Source: Alectoria sarmentosa (taxonomy: Eukaryota > Ascomycota > Lecanoromycetes > Lecanorales > Parmeliaceae). Taken from it: a stretch of DNA of 64,000 nucleotides. Positions 13,102-24,346 of this stretch are shown piece by piece. Where the stretch lies: the NCBI GenBank assembly GCA_009733775.1, contig WOGZ01000015.1:1-64000 (forward strand), written 5' to 3'. The notes below the pieces were generated by a model. It was not told where the DNA came from, made no database searches, and saw nothing but the letters and a program-made list of their open reading frames with translations. Both the position numbers and the translations under genes were made by a program. Position 1 is the first letter of the stretch, and each line of letters begins with the position of its first letter.

Positions 13102-14371
13102 TCAGTTTCCGTTTGAGACAATCATGACTTGCGAAGTATTGCCCAAAAATACTACCAGAACTGCACAATAAGCAGCAGTGGCTGTAAAAACCTCCTGCTT
13201 TTTTGCCTTGGTGAAGATCGAGCAAGATGCGGAGGCGACCAAAGTCGAAAAAAATATGGTCAGCACTTGATATTTGCTCCGACTCTTGACTTGAGAGGCA
13301 TTTTCCGGTTGAAGCTCGAAAAGTATGAGGACGGGAACGAGCAGTAGGACAGCGGCAAAAAGCGTGAGGATTGCCCGTAAAAGAGCGTCGAAGCGCTCAG
13401 GGTCGACGAGATTAAGGTATGGGTCCGAGCCAGTCTTGATCTTCTGCTCCCTGGTACTGCAAATCGCCTTGTGGTAGTCAGTATTTGGATTCAAGCGTAA
13501 CCTGTCTTGGCTATACGAGACCATGAAGAGGTGTTGAGGACACAAGGAGCTCTGGTGGCATTTGAGAAAGCAGTGCCGAGATTAGATGAGAAAATCTGCG
13601 CACGAGCACTGAAAGGAGTGGACCACTACTTACCACAAGTGCCTTCTTCGAAATTTTGGCTAACATGTCTTCGAGAAAGCCGTTAAACCAGCCGTGTTCT
13701 GCATCTGGCGCCAACGCTGCCAAGTCTTCTGTTTGGCGGACCCATGTCGTCTCTGTTTGTACCAGGTTCTTGCAAACCCTCTGATATAAGCTCGCCTGAT
13801 TCCTCCTGGTGGGCTTTTTGATGGCATGGAGCTTTTGCAAACGAAACAAAACCTCATCTGGTAGGCGTTAGATAAGCCCGAAATCAATTGGCCTTGCCGA
13901 CCCACCATATTCCCCGAGCTTTTCCTTGATACGAACTAACATGACCGATCGCTTTGAGTCTGGCCGACGGTCATCTTTTCGTCTTGATTGCTGAAAAACA
14001 GGTCGGCTGTTGATGGCTTCGTCTTGGTCAAACTTCCTGAGTTCCTCTTCCAGCACTTGAAGTTCATCTTGTAGATGCAGCAGCAGTCGATTGTGTAGCC
14101 AGCCAAACTTTCGGTATACCAAAAAGCATGGATCACAGTCTTCGAAAGCTGCAACCCTCCCATATCCCCTCTCATATTCATGCACTGTGTCATCAAGTCA
14201 GCACACCACCCCTGGTCAACCCTGGTGTGTCTCACGTGGTGTTATTATTGAAGGGACCCGATAATCATAAGTGATCTCGCGCGGACGAACTGACAGTCCT
14301 GCTGCAAGCTTAAGGCGGGCGATGAGGGTCCTTTTTTCGGAACCTTGATAGGCGTTTGTGTGAGCAGCCAT
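13102..14371 (-). CDS. DUF6594 family membrane protein
   Basis: Four exons fit with consistent phases: 14371-14236, 14184-13906, 13857-13634 and 13467-13102, giving about 334 residues. All junctions are GT-AG. The early segment reads YERGYGRVAAFEDCD, followed by FLVYRKFGWLHNRLLL and LQDELQVLEEEL, which is the hallmark of fungal DUF6594 proteins. Exon 3 holds DLAALAPDAEHGW. The last exon has two to three hydrophobic segments (LTLFAAVLLLVPVLIL, then around YCAVLVVFLG), as in the family's C-terminal membrane hairpin. Function is unknown. Start chosen: the ATG at 14371, the first in the frame that splices in phase into the conserved region; an upstream ATG at 14579 lies in another frame and is followed by a stop. 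No operon-like context; neighbours are unrelated. Confidence 0.82.
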
Positions 14372-14994
14372 AATACGTGAAGAAGGGCTTTTGTGGCTCA
14401 CTCTCCACGTTGGAACTTTCAGCATCAATTTTGTACGTAGAATCGATGAGAAATGGAGAGTCTGCCCCGGTAGACTTGTTTGGGGTCGTGGAATCCGCCT
14501 TATCTCGCGTAGCCTGACCCGGCGAGCTTGGGACTTTGGCCTTTTCGACCTCTATCGGTCCATGCTTTTCAGTCGTCATGAGGATCGAAATGTGCGTACA
14601 AGACAAGCATTTGTAGACCGAGTTCAACTTTGTGTGATCTTGGGCTGAATGGCTAGGTGCAAGCGTAAGCGGAATGAGTACATTCCTTCACTGCGAAAAA
14701 GGTGAGCGACTACAAACGACTTCTCGCCCCTTATTCGTCATTGGAACCCGTGAATTCTTTCCGCGCTATGCGCATATCCTCTTATTCTCGGGTGTTGCGC
14801 AAGCCTGCAGAGACTGGCGTTTGTCGGGTTACACTTGTTCTGACTGAAGCCAATCAAAAGAGCTTGGATGCAACCTCTAAAGTAAAGTACCTTACCGCAT
14901 TCTTGGGTAACACACTAAACCCAAACTTGTCTCTAGCCTAAGTAAATACTAGATCCAGACTTTCGGGCCAAGTACCACACTCCCTTTGCCCCCT

Positions 14995-15234
14995 TCACCA
15001 CTCCACGAGATCTTTTTCCGCTACCCAATGTCCCTCGTGTTGACCGTTGCACTGGACTTCGTCCCAATCTTCCGGTTCCCTATCTTTCAGACGATATTCT
15101 TTCACACTATCCCTTGTTCTGTGGCAGCAGACCCAATACTTCGTTTTCTTCGAGTTGCCGCTAGAGTCTCTTTCAGTCATATCGTAGACCTGTTCACCTC
15201 TATCGAACAAGTCCCCACTCTGTTGAAAGGACAA
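14995..15234 (-). CDS. Candidate terminal exon of a small hypothetical protein
   Basis: Minus-strand open frame of about 75 residues with a protein-like composition: it contains DLFDRGEQVYDMTERD, KYWVCCH, EYRLKD and HWVAEKDLVEW before the stop. The GE-V-Y ... YWV ... EY-LKD ... WV-EKDL spacing resembles a small SH3-like or Tudor-like beta barrel; this is inference from pattern only. The upstream exon and start are not resolved. A longer plus-strand frame (14986-15612) overlaps it but looks less protein-like. It may be a fragment or pseudogene. Confidence 0.35.
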   Translation of the reverse strand: MSFQQSGDLFDRGEQVYDMTERDSSGNSKKTKYWVCCHRTRDSVKEYRLKDREPEDWDEVQCNGQHEGHWVAEKDLVEW

Positions 15235-15439
15235 ACATCAGCTTTTCTGCCCAGAGAGGACGTAGAGAATGCTGTACCTGTTCTACCGGTTCCATCCCAG
15301 GCATCATCCCTTCTGCAGAGTGAGTCTTTACGCCAGGCGTGCTTTGACCGCTGGAAGAAGGAGCATCTTGGGCGGCGACAGTGCTGTGGACATCCTGCAC
15401 AAATCGGAGGTCAGTGCCAAGCAAGGCTATGCGCTTCAC

Positions 15440-17219
15440 GGGTACATCGACCAGAACTGTACCTCATCCCACTTACGAACAGACTCATTAACAGTTTGAC
15501 GGTGAGACATCTTGAAGCGACCAGAATGAATGTCAACATCTTAACGGTCTGCTTAACCAGGTCTTATACGAATTTCAAAACTGATATGCTATGCATTGAT
15601 CGCCAAGTTTGATTGTGCCTAGGTACCTACGCATCACGCCCACTCAAGATTGAGCCGCAATCATGCTGCTAGAAAACTTGTGCAGGATCCTTTCAAACGC
15701 TGCCACGTCGGGGCAGTTGACATGGGTTCCTTCAAACATTCAGCTACTCGTATCACAGTTGCGGCATCACCTGTGATTGTGAGTAAACGCTGTATCTTGA
15801 GTGGCTCCCATCAGTCCGACATAGCTTTCATGATGCCCAAAGCTACCTTCAGCCTTGTTCAGTTCGTATCATACCGTTCTATACCGCTCCATCACATGCG
15901 TCCAACTGAACACTGGAGCCTTGTTTGAATGTCGGCTCGTTTTTGCCAGCCATGCTTACGGCAACGCACCTCCAATGGCGTTCCAATCCGGCTGAGCCTA
16001 TATTCCGAGCTACCATACCACTACCCTTTCACTGCACGATTTCGGAATATTTTTGCCTTGTTAATGGTGTCACACAAAGGCTGCTATCAGCCTCATGCTT
16101 GTCTAAGACGTAGACTTGCCTAAGTTTGGCTTATGACACCCCTCAAACCGTTCTCGGACTGTTTGTAGCAAAGCGTAGAGCAATCCGTCAGATCTCACAT
16201 GCCTAGAACCGGTGACACTCCCAGACAAACCGAGGCGCCAAAAGCATTCGCTAATGGATAGTAAGACATCTTCAACATCACCCCAGAATTTGACGATCAT
16301 TGTCATAGCCAGAATCTCATCACCACAGCTACCCAAAGTTTGCACTGAGATTAGCACACAAGAGCAAAAAATCGCTAGCTCCCACCAGTCATAGCGATTT
16401 TCGACTTGCAATTTTAAGCGATCTTACAATCCTAAATGTCGTTCGCCGAAAACCTGCATTACATCTGTACAAAGCCATCCCAGAGCCTTGCCACACTTCA
16501 CTTTTCGCGCAGATACTTTAAGGCTCCTCAAAGCAGATGACGCCAACGCATGCTATCTAGCACACTTCTCAGAGTTACCAATACCAATCCTGGAATTATC
16601 GATACGAATAGCGGAAGTTCATTTGAAGTCATAGATAACCTCGATACAGCCTCGTTTATTCCTAGGGCCACCTACCTACCAATATTTCCGTGTTTTTTGC
16701 CTCGGCTTTGAAAGAAGCAACAATGGGAATGACAAATAAGCGATATTGCTCCGCTGCAGCGAGTGATTTGGCTCAACTCCCGCGCTAGGTAGGATAGTGT
16801 CTGATTGACGAAGACATCGTTCCTGATTTCCACAGGCAGCCCTTCTCGACTAGATCTACCTTGGGGTCCCAACGTTTGGACCGACCTCAAATATGCCATC
16901 ACCTAAGTTACCTTAATCGCAGGGAAGGAAACCTCCCCTATTTTTGAGGGTTGATGGCACGTTAGATGTCCTTTACTGGTTTGCACAGGTAGGTTATGTT
17001 GCTTGCGTGCAGTATCGTAAGCTAAGACTAACGTCTTGCACGTCTGGAAATGAGATCAATGGGAGTAACAGTACGACTGCTGGCATGTGGCATTCTATCA
17101 CTGACGTACTGTACCTCCAGACTCTTTCGCCTAGCACTTGCATTCCACCTCTTTCTGGACTTTTCATCGCTCGTATCGTATTTCAAAAGTGAGGGAGAGG
17201 ATTCGTCAGGCTGCGGGCG
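15440..17219. other. Interval without a supportable gene
   Basis: Short overlapping frames on both strands with no conserved motif. The minus-strand frame at 16103-16411 has a WW-containing hydrophobic start but no family I recognise. I see no repeats of note. Confidence 0.5.
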
Positions 17220-18156
17220 TTAAGTTCTTCCGTCAATTAAAGGAAGAGTTTCACGGCTTTCAGCTTTCAGATACGTCTCGAGAATCAGCAAGAAAGCAGC
17301 AAACATCGTTTGGCTATCGTTTCCGAAGACGATGCCATAATCTCGGGTTGCTGAAAGCTCTTCCATAACGCCACCAATCCGTGTTTGCTCGTCTTCTGAA
17401 GGGTACAAGCCCAGCACATTTTTCATCGAGAACCATTGCTGTACGAGCTTGTGACTCGTAAAACCTGCTCGTTGTACCTTCTCGATGTTCCCAAAGTTGA
17501 GGACGTAAGAGTCCACACTGGGACCTTGCTGCCAGATAACCTGGTCGTCGAGCCTATAATACCACGGTCTTGACGACGGCATTGAAGCGACCTCTATTCT
17601 TCTTAACCTACTTTTTCGATCCCTTAGCAGGCTTCTTCTCCTTCGTCTCAATCTTCGGCCCCGGCCTCTTCTTACCGCGTCCCGCCGTACTCTCCTCCAC
17701 GTCCGTCCCGGTCCCCAGCGTCGGCTCCTCCACGTCCTGGCCTCGACTCCGCTCAAACATCATCGTGTCACGCAACTGCTGACTATGAAGCCGCGCGTCT
17801 CTCATCCCGTACCACGCGTCCCCCCTCTTGTGAGGTTCCTTCCAATTCGGCTCGGACTTCAACCACGTATCGGGCATGCACTCTTCGACCTTTCCCTCCT
17901 CGTCTTTCAGTTTGCAAAAATACACCGGCGACATCCGCCCTCCGGTCTCCCACTCCATTTCAGTAATCAAATAGGGCCCGCCTATGGTGGCGTCCTCCCT
18001 CGCCTCGACAAACACTTCGTCGCCGACGTCAAAGATCGGGAGTCGCTGTCGTTACGTTAGCATGCATTGCAGAATGACCGTGGGATAATGGTTGTGGGCT
18101 ACCATTTCTCCGTCCTCGGAATTCCCACCAACAGAGAGAGTCGAAGCACTAGACAT
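17220..18156 (-). CDS. Hypothetical protein, possible SH3/Tudor-like N-terminal domain
   Basis: Three exons fit in phase: 18156-18103, 18045-17612 and 17553-17220, about 273 residues. The first intron (57 nt) has a CTAAC branch site near its 3' end. Residues about 20-80 (FDVGDEVFVEARE ... GGPYLITEMEWE ... YFCKLKDEEGKV ... PDTWLK) look like a small beta-barrel reader domain. Then comes a charged, Lys/Pro-rich linker (RGKKRPGPKIETKEKK) that may be a nuclear localisation signal, and a helical C-terminal part without a known domain. The basic linker and barrel would suit a nuclear or chromatin role, which is inference only. I do not recognise the family. Confidence 0.6.
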
Positions 18157-19724
18157 TTTGAGATTTAATTGCAGGTAATTGAAGTCGCGGCTTTTCGGTT
18201 TTTGGTATCAAGGTGAAAGATTTTTGAACTGGAAGAAAACATGGAGATTCTAGGGAAACACCGTGTTTTATGGTTGCTGAGCTCGGAAGTCACCCTGTCT
18301 TTGACGCCTTCCGGACTGATCAGAGGCCACGGTACAAGTGGATCTTCGTTAGCAAACGGTTTCTCTGAACGTTCTCGTAACATCAAAATAGTCGGGAAAC
18401 GTAGCATTCTCTGCCAAAACGCCCGCTATCCGTACCTGCCTCTGTTCTCGGATTGCATCGATCTACCTTAGAGCGCGACACGCCCTATTCTCTGATTCCG
18501 TAAATCACCCCAGTCACCGCACCCCTTCCATCGATGTGGTTGGTTCTCCGGAACATGTTGGTGAGTGTCCGAAATTCTCATATCTAGATGAACGCAGTAC
18601 CTGGCCATTGATTCCATCACTCCACGTATGACCCATGGGCAATGAGTGTCAAGGAAAGAATTCGGAGGTCCCGTCGCTTGAGACAAGAAAAGCCAGTGGG
18701 GGAATGGAAAGAATGAGAAGGGCTTCGATGGTTTGCTTCTTGTTGTGGCTGTGATGCTGGTTTTTCACATACATATATCTGTGTATGTCATGAAGTGCAA
18801 CATGAATGAACGATCTCAACTTGAGATGCCCGAATGCAGACGCGGTTGATAGATGGTACGCCTTCACCTTCGCAATTCGCCTTCATATTGCAGGAACCCT
18901 TACTTGTCACAAGACAGACATGAACATGTGAGACCGTATGAGTCCTTCCAGGAGGAAATTTGCCACTTTGAGGTAGTTGCTTCTTGAAGGTTTTCTCTTC
19001 GAGACAAGCGTTCTACTCGCAGGGAAATGCCATCTCCGAGGAATTGCAAAGTAGGGTTTCCAACATCGAAATGCCTACATCTCATCAAATTTGTACAACA
19101 ACTCGTTACATTGAATGATTCTGTCTTTTCATAGCCAGCTGCGTCTTTGATAAATATATTCTCTTTTTCTAAGGTTGATGGACACCCGACTACGTAAAAA
19201 TTCGATATCGTTTGAATCAAGTCTCTGATAGGGGCCGGGAGGCCTCCGGAAGATAGGAGTAGGGTCGGGGGGGCTCTTGGGCGGCCAAATGTAGAAGCCC
19301 TAGCCCTACATGACATTCTTTATTAGCGAGCTGGCGATAGATTAGATACCCTTATCTCGATTGTGCCGATGGCCCGATTGTACCTTGATGACCTCACTAC
19401 TCTCAAGCTCTTACTTTACTTTATTTTCCAATTTTGCCAATTGGCATGTCAACCAATGCCAATGTCCAGTAGCGTAAAGTAAGTATCTATGGGAATTGGG
19501 ACGGCGCCACGGCAATGGCGGCAACGTGCTTAAGCCAGAGCGAGGGGCAATCATTGCGTCAGTGCGAGAATGTGACATGATGTCTTCTACACTTCTACTC
19601 GATCCGTCGAATTCAAATTTTTGAGTCTTGACATCTCTACTCTTTACACACCAATTGCTTTACTCGCACCGTCAAAACACTTACGATTCAATAACCACCA
19701 ATCGTATCAATACGTACCGCAACC
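18157..19724. other. Intergenic interval upstream of the alcohol dehydrogenase
   Basis: No convincing gene. The last roughly 150 bases before the dehydrogenase ATG are pyrimidine-rich and contain several CAA/ACC tracts, as usual for fungal 5' untranslated regions. A minus-strand frame at 18900-19316 has no recognisable motif. Confidence 0.5.
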
Positions 19725-21108
19725 ATGAGTACATCCTACAGCTTTCAAGGATGGTTAGGCCTTGACCCTAGCTCAGTCGAGGGCAACATGAAATGGCAGG
19801 GCTACGAGCCCAAGACGTGGGAGGAGACCGACGTCGATATCAAGGTCACGCATTGTGGCATCTGTGGCAGTGATCTACACACTCTCCGCAGTGGCTGGGC
19901 TCCAACAATCTTTCCATGCTGCGTCGGGTATCTTGTCCTGCCACAGCCATTGAGCTACAATGGCTGACTAGCAACAGGCACGAGATAGTCGGCACGGCTG
20001 TCAAAGTGGGCAGCAAAGCTGAGAGGGGCATCAAGTATGATTGAAGAACATCTCACCTTGTCTTTGGCCATGCTGCTAAATCATTATACAGAGTTGGTGA
20101 CCGCGTTGGCGTTGGGGCTCAATCATCGTCCTGCCTCAAGCCAGATTGCGAAGAATGTGCCAGCGGGATGGAAAATCATTGTGTGAACATGGTTGGTACC
20201 TACAGTATGTCTTTTCCGACTTCTATCTCAATTTTGGACCCAATCCTGAGCCTTGAGATCTGTCTTAAGAGTATTTCCTCTGTAGACGCGGTCCAATGCT
20301 CGACATACCCCCTCAACTAGGCCACACTAATTGAAATTGCAATCCAGATGGGAAGTACGGTGACGGTAGCAAATCATACGGTGGATACTCGGATTACTGC
20401 AGAGCACCGTCACACTTCGTTTTGAAGATCCCCGATGCCATTCCCTCCGAGGAGGCCGCGCCAATGCTCTGTGGTGGTATCACGGTCTTCGCGCCCCTAA
20501 AGAAAAACGGATGTGGGCCGGGCAAGAAGGTTGGCATCGTTGGTGTTGGTGGATTAGGCCACTTCGGCATTCTTTATGCCAAGGTACTAAATATCAACTT
20601 TTCTGTTCAAGACGGAGAAGCGTCTAATTTGTCTTAGGCCCTCGGAGCCGACAGCGTCACCGCCATAAGTCGATCGTCCGCCAAGAAGGAGGATGCGATG
20701 AAGATTGGAGCAGACAAGTACATTGCAACCAATGATGACAAAGACTGGGCCACCCACCATGCTCGCTCCCTGGATCTCATTGTCAGCACAGTGTCCTCGC
20801 CCAAGATGCCCCTCGAACAATACCTGATGCTCCTCCGCACCAATGGCGTGTTCATTCAAGTCGGCGCGCCAGAAGACAGCCTACCAGGCTTCAACGCTTT
20901 CTCGTTGATCGCCAAGGGTTGCAAGATTGGTGGAAGCGCCATTGGTGCCCCGCATGAGATTGAAGAAATGTTGGAGCTGACGGTGAAGAAGGGCGTGAAG
21001 CCGTGGATTGAGAAGAGGCCGATGAAGGACGCGAATAAGGCGGTGATAGATATGAATGATGGCAAGGCAAGGTACCGATATGTGTTGGTCAACGAGGCCC
21101 ATGCTTAG
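19725..21108 (+). CDS. Zinc-dependent, probably NADP-preferring alcohol dehydrogenase (cinnamyl-alcohol/ADH6 type)
   Basis: Five exons join in phase: 19725-19927, 19978-20034, 20092-20204, 20348-20583 and 20638-21108, giving 359 residues, the usual length for this medium-chain dehydrogenase group. Catalytic zinc ligands are visible in HCGICGSDLH (Cys about 44) and VGHEIVG (His about 69). The structural zinc loop follows in exon 3 as CLKPDCEECASGMENHC. The nucleotide-binding Rossmann turn is GIVGVGGLGHFG in exon 4. The segment after beta-2 is SRSSAKKEDAMK; a Ser-Arg-Ser there is typical of NADP-preferring members. Expected role: cytosolic NADPH-linked interconversion of aromatic or branched aldehydes and alcohols. 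Exon 1 has CC (FPCCVGHE) where family members usually have a P-x-V stretch. No pathway partners lie next to it. Confidence 0.93.
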
Positions 21109-22389
21109 ATGTGAGCAACTCGTCCTCGGGAGATGTATATGACGAGTGTCTGTAATCGAACTTTCTAAATCAAATTCTGCTCATCCGGATGATAGATGAC
21201 GTTCACATTTGACATTACGGACTTGAACAACACCACGATTGCTGGTTACTATGAAACCGGAACTGCCCAAGGCTTGGTCCTCGACCCCGGGATACATGAT
21301 ACCACAACACCCCCATTACTGGCTCTTCAAGAGCCGTAAATAGCTGAATATTCTAGGTGTCGACCCATGAGAATGCTCAAGGATACTCCGAACAATGTTC
21401 GGCACCAATGGCATGTGTGAAGGAACGAAGGTCGAAATTGGCCAAAGACAAAGCAACATTGAAAATTCCCAAGACGTCAAAGCTCGCAGAGTTTTCTATA
21501 AAGGTCAACACCACCCCCCCCTCCCGCTTGACGCATCTATGACCACCATGACTGCTTTTGGAACCCTTAGAAAAACGCCATGAAACCGCAGTCTCTCAAG
21601 TCCTACATTCGTGCTGCTCAAATGGTTGCGTTTCCAGCCATCAGCCGACTTCAAATTTTTAGTGTTCTTTGTCTTTTCATTCAATCAAGGAGATGATGTG
21701 CTTTTGAAGGTGTAGCCTTGTCTCTTAATCAAGAAAATGTGCTTTTGAAGGTGGGTGTAGAATAATGGATCGAGAAACTTGCCATAGATGATGATCATCA
21801 ATTCGTGAATGTGTTGTTGCTCTAAGTACCTAAGGTAGAATATAGTGCGCTCCCTTCCCGCCACTTACTTTGTGTTGAGGCCTTTTGCCGATCAGGCGGT
21901 TTGTCTTGATCATATATGAATAGGGAAATGGTGTTTTACGACTGGTGGTTTCTTCCCTTGATCAGGTAGGTCTAGTTTCTACTTAGCGCTTCGAGCCAGT
22001 TAATCGGAGATCGGACGGTTACTCCCACGCTGATACTCAGAACCTTTCATGCTATCTTAATTCTATAAGTGTGCACGATCCTAGATATCAAGGCTGTTTT
22101 TAGTATCTGCATCCAAGCAAAAGAATCGTCGCGTTGAGATTATGAGGAGATGAAGAGGTTCAGGTATTTTGAGATACCCAAACATAGATGGATGCAGCTA
22201 CTGTGTCATTTGTGGGGGGCCCCCATACATAGGAGAAAGCATTGAAATTAGACAAACCACGAGACGGGGACAATTTACCATCGCAGAAGGACGTGACCTT
22301 GCCCCAATGGCTCCATGAGAAAAGATTACTTCAGCATCACTGTCCGATCCGAGTTTTCAATGTACAGTTCCATCAGGTACGTACGTAAT
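21109..22389. other. Intergenic interval with a small tandem duplication
   Basis: No supportable gene. A segment of about 35 bp (atcaag...tgtgcttttgaaggtg) occurs twice in tandem near 21683 and 21728. Some GTACCTA/TAGGTA short motifs recur here as elsewhere in the gene islands. Confidence 0.5.
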
Positions 22390-23493
22390 ATGGCTGGCTC
22401 ATCATCCTCAACCAAGTCTGACCTTGCCTGATAAATTCTCGATCAGCGCCGACGACATCAACAACGACACCTTCATCACCGACGAAGATCTCGAGGTGAG
22501 AACCCTAAGAATGCCACATAGGACCAGGTGCCTTTCGTCACCGGCGCCGGGCACGGCTTGTTCGCACCACTGGTTATCTCCTGCACGCGTCCTGCAAAAA
22601 GATCTTTGAGCGTTCAATCGCCGTTCGCAAAGATCCCCCACCCGCCATCTGAACCGGCACATTCATTCATTCCTACCTGCAATTCTATGTACCTGGCGTT
22701 GGAGGCCCGATTCGACCTGGAAATCGAAAACCGACGACGACGACGACGACCCATGCATGTTGAATTGGCCCAAAACGGATACTACGGAGCCGCATCTTTC
22801 CAGCAAGATTGGCGGGACATGCGTTTCCCACCACCGATTGGCTCCGCGTTGTGGGCTGCGGAGGAGGTAATGGCGCTTTCGTACCGGCTTTTGGAAGCCA
22901 GAGGACTAAAAGTTCACCCACCCAGATATACGAAGCCGATCCTGCCGACCAGGACGACAAACGGACTATGTACATCCTCTCGTCGCATCTCGAGCCCATG
23001 CCGACATCTACCACAGCACGACTCGAAACATCGGTTGCATCCCTTCAACGTCCTACCCGCAGACATCCGCAACCGGATCCTAGAAGACCTCTCTCTCACC
23101 CTTTGAAAGATCCTTCGCTCGAGTGCTCCCGCATACTCACGCCATACGACTGGTTTCGCGCGCTCTTTGACAGGAGATGAGCCCATTGTTCCATGGCTGT
23201 GGGGCCTGGATGAGGAAGGAGAGATCATATCGCGGGTGTGGGATAAGGAAATGATATCAGAGTGTCTGAAGAAAGGCCAAAGGTTCGTGCAGCCTGCAGT
23301 GCTGGAATGGGATTGGGAGAAGCTTGTGAGACAGCTTGCACAGACGACGGTCATGTGTTCGGCGGGGGGAGGGGGGCTGATGGCCGATGCGCCGCTGGGG
23401 ATTAGGAATAGGAGGAGGGTTTGGACGATGTTGAATGAGATGGAGCTCTCGAATGCGGAGGGAAGTAGCGAGTGTGGCGAGAGACGGGAGTAA
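22390..23493 (+). pseudogene. Decayed F-box-like protein gene
   Basis: Protein-like stretches occur in order on the plus strand but in more than one frame. An opening ATG (22390, MAGSSSSTKSDL) runs into a stop. One base over, FSISADDINNDTF is open until a possible donor at 22496. Later come YLLHASCKKIFERS, then FNVLPADIRNRILEDLS (23037-23096), an F-box-like LP-x-DI/IL motif. A TGA at 23104-23106 follows, then WLWGLDEEGEI and RRRVWTMLNEME to 23493. No set of normal GT-AG introns reconnects these pieces. I read it as a broken member of the large fungal F-box-like family. Alternatives: a multi-exon gene I failed to parse, or sequence errors. The promoter is not evident. Confidence 0.42.
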
Positions 23494-24346
23494 TATGCAA
23501 AGTGCAGACGACTAGGGGTATTGGAATCCGTGGTGTAATTGGAGGTATTGGGGAAGGTAGATAAAGATCTCTGATCCAACATTTTTACCTGTGAAGACCT
23601 TTCCTACTGTACCGTTATCGAAGACGTGTCACAAAAATCACAGTACAATAGAGGAGTACGAGTCAAGATCCTTGCGGAGCAGGGATCTCTCCTGCAGGAC
23701 TTTGACTCTTTAGACTTCCATCCAAGACAGAGCTTGTCTCAATCCGGAAATCGTGCAGGAAGGGCTCGGAAGCTTGCTAGGGAGGCTTGACCGCAAGAAC
23801 CGTGTCAGAAAGCTCGCCGTGTTCCTCCTACCTACTGATGCGACACAAATATCACATCACAAGAGAGCGTGTATGAACACATAAGTCATCTGAGAATGAG
23901 AGCTGAAGATTCACTGCTCCAGTTCCCTGACAGCTCATGGGCTACTGATTCTACCACCGTCATGCCCATGCTCTGATACTGGAGAGGTCGTTTCTGACGT
24001 ATCCTCTGGTGCTCGCAGAACCAAAACCTTTGTCCAAAGCGAAAGGACCAAAAAGGTCAAAAAAATCTGATGGGAGTCAAAAGCAGCCGGTGTAATTCTC
24101 CAAATGCGCCGACCAATCGGGTATCACAAAGACGACCCAAGAATGATAATGCAAAGCCTCCAAGCAAACCAGGTTCAAATCTAATTACCAGAAGTTGTGT
24201 GTCGTAATGATCATCCTGCTCTTTTGATGTTACGGCGTGCTAGGGCGCGCTCCATGGAGAGGAGTGCCGTTCCGGGTAGAGGATCGTGAGTTGCACCCCA
24301 GGACCGATTGGCGAAGCAAATGGTGGAATGATCGACTCAATATGCA
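23494..24346. other. Intergenic interval
   Basis: No gene, repeat or RNA signal that I can support between the decayed F-box locus (+) and the end of the kinase-vWA gene (-). Confidence 0.55.

Noticed and set aside
14986..15612. 208-codon plus-strand open frame
   Set aside because: Composition is unlike a protein with a known fold, it has no motif, and it overlaps a minus-strand frame that looks more protein-like.
16103..16411. Minus-strand frame with a hydrophobic WW start
   Set aside because: No recognisable family, no splice partners; kept as unsupported.
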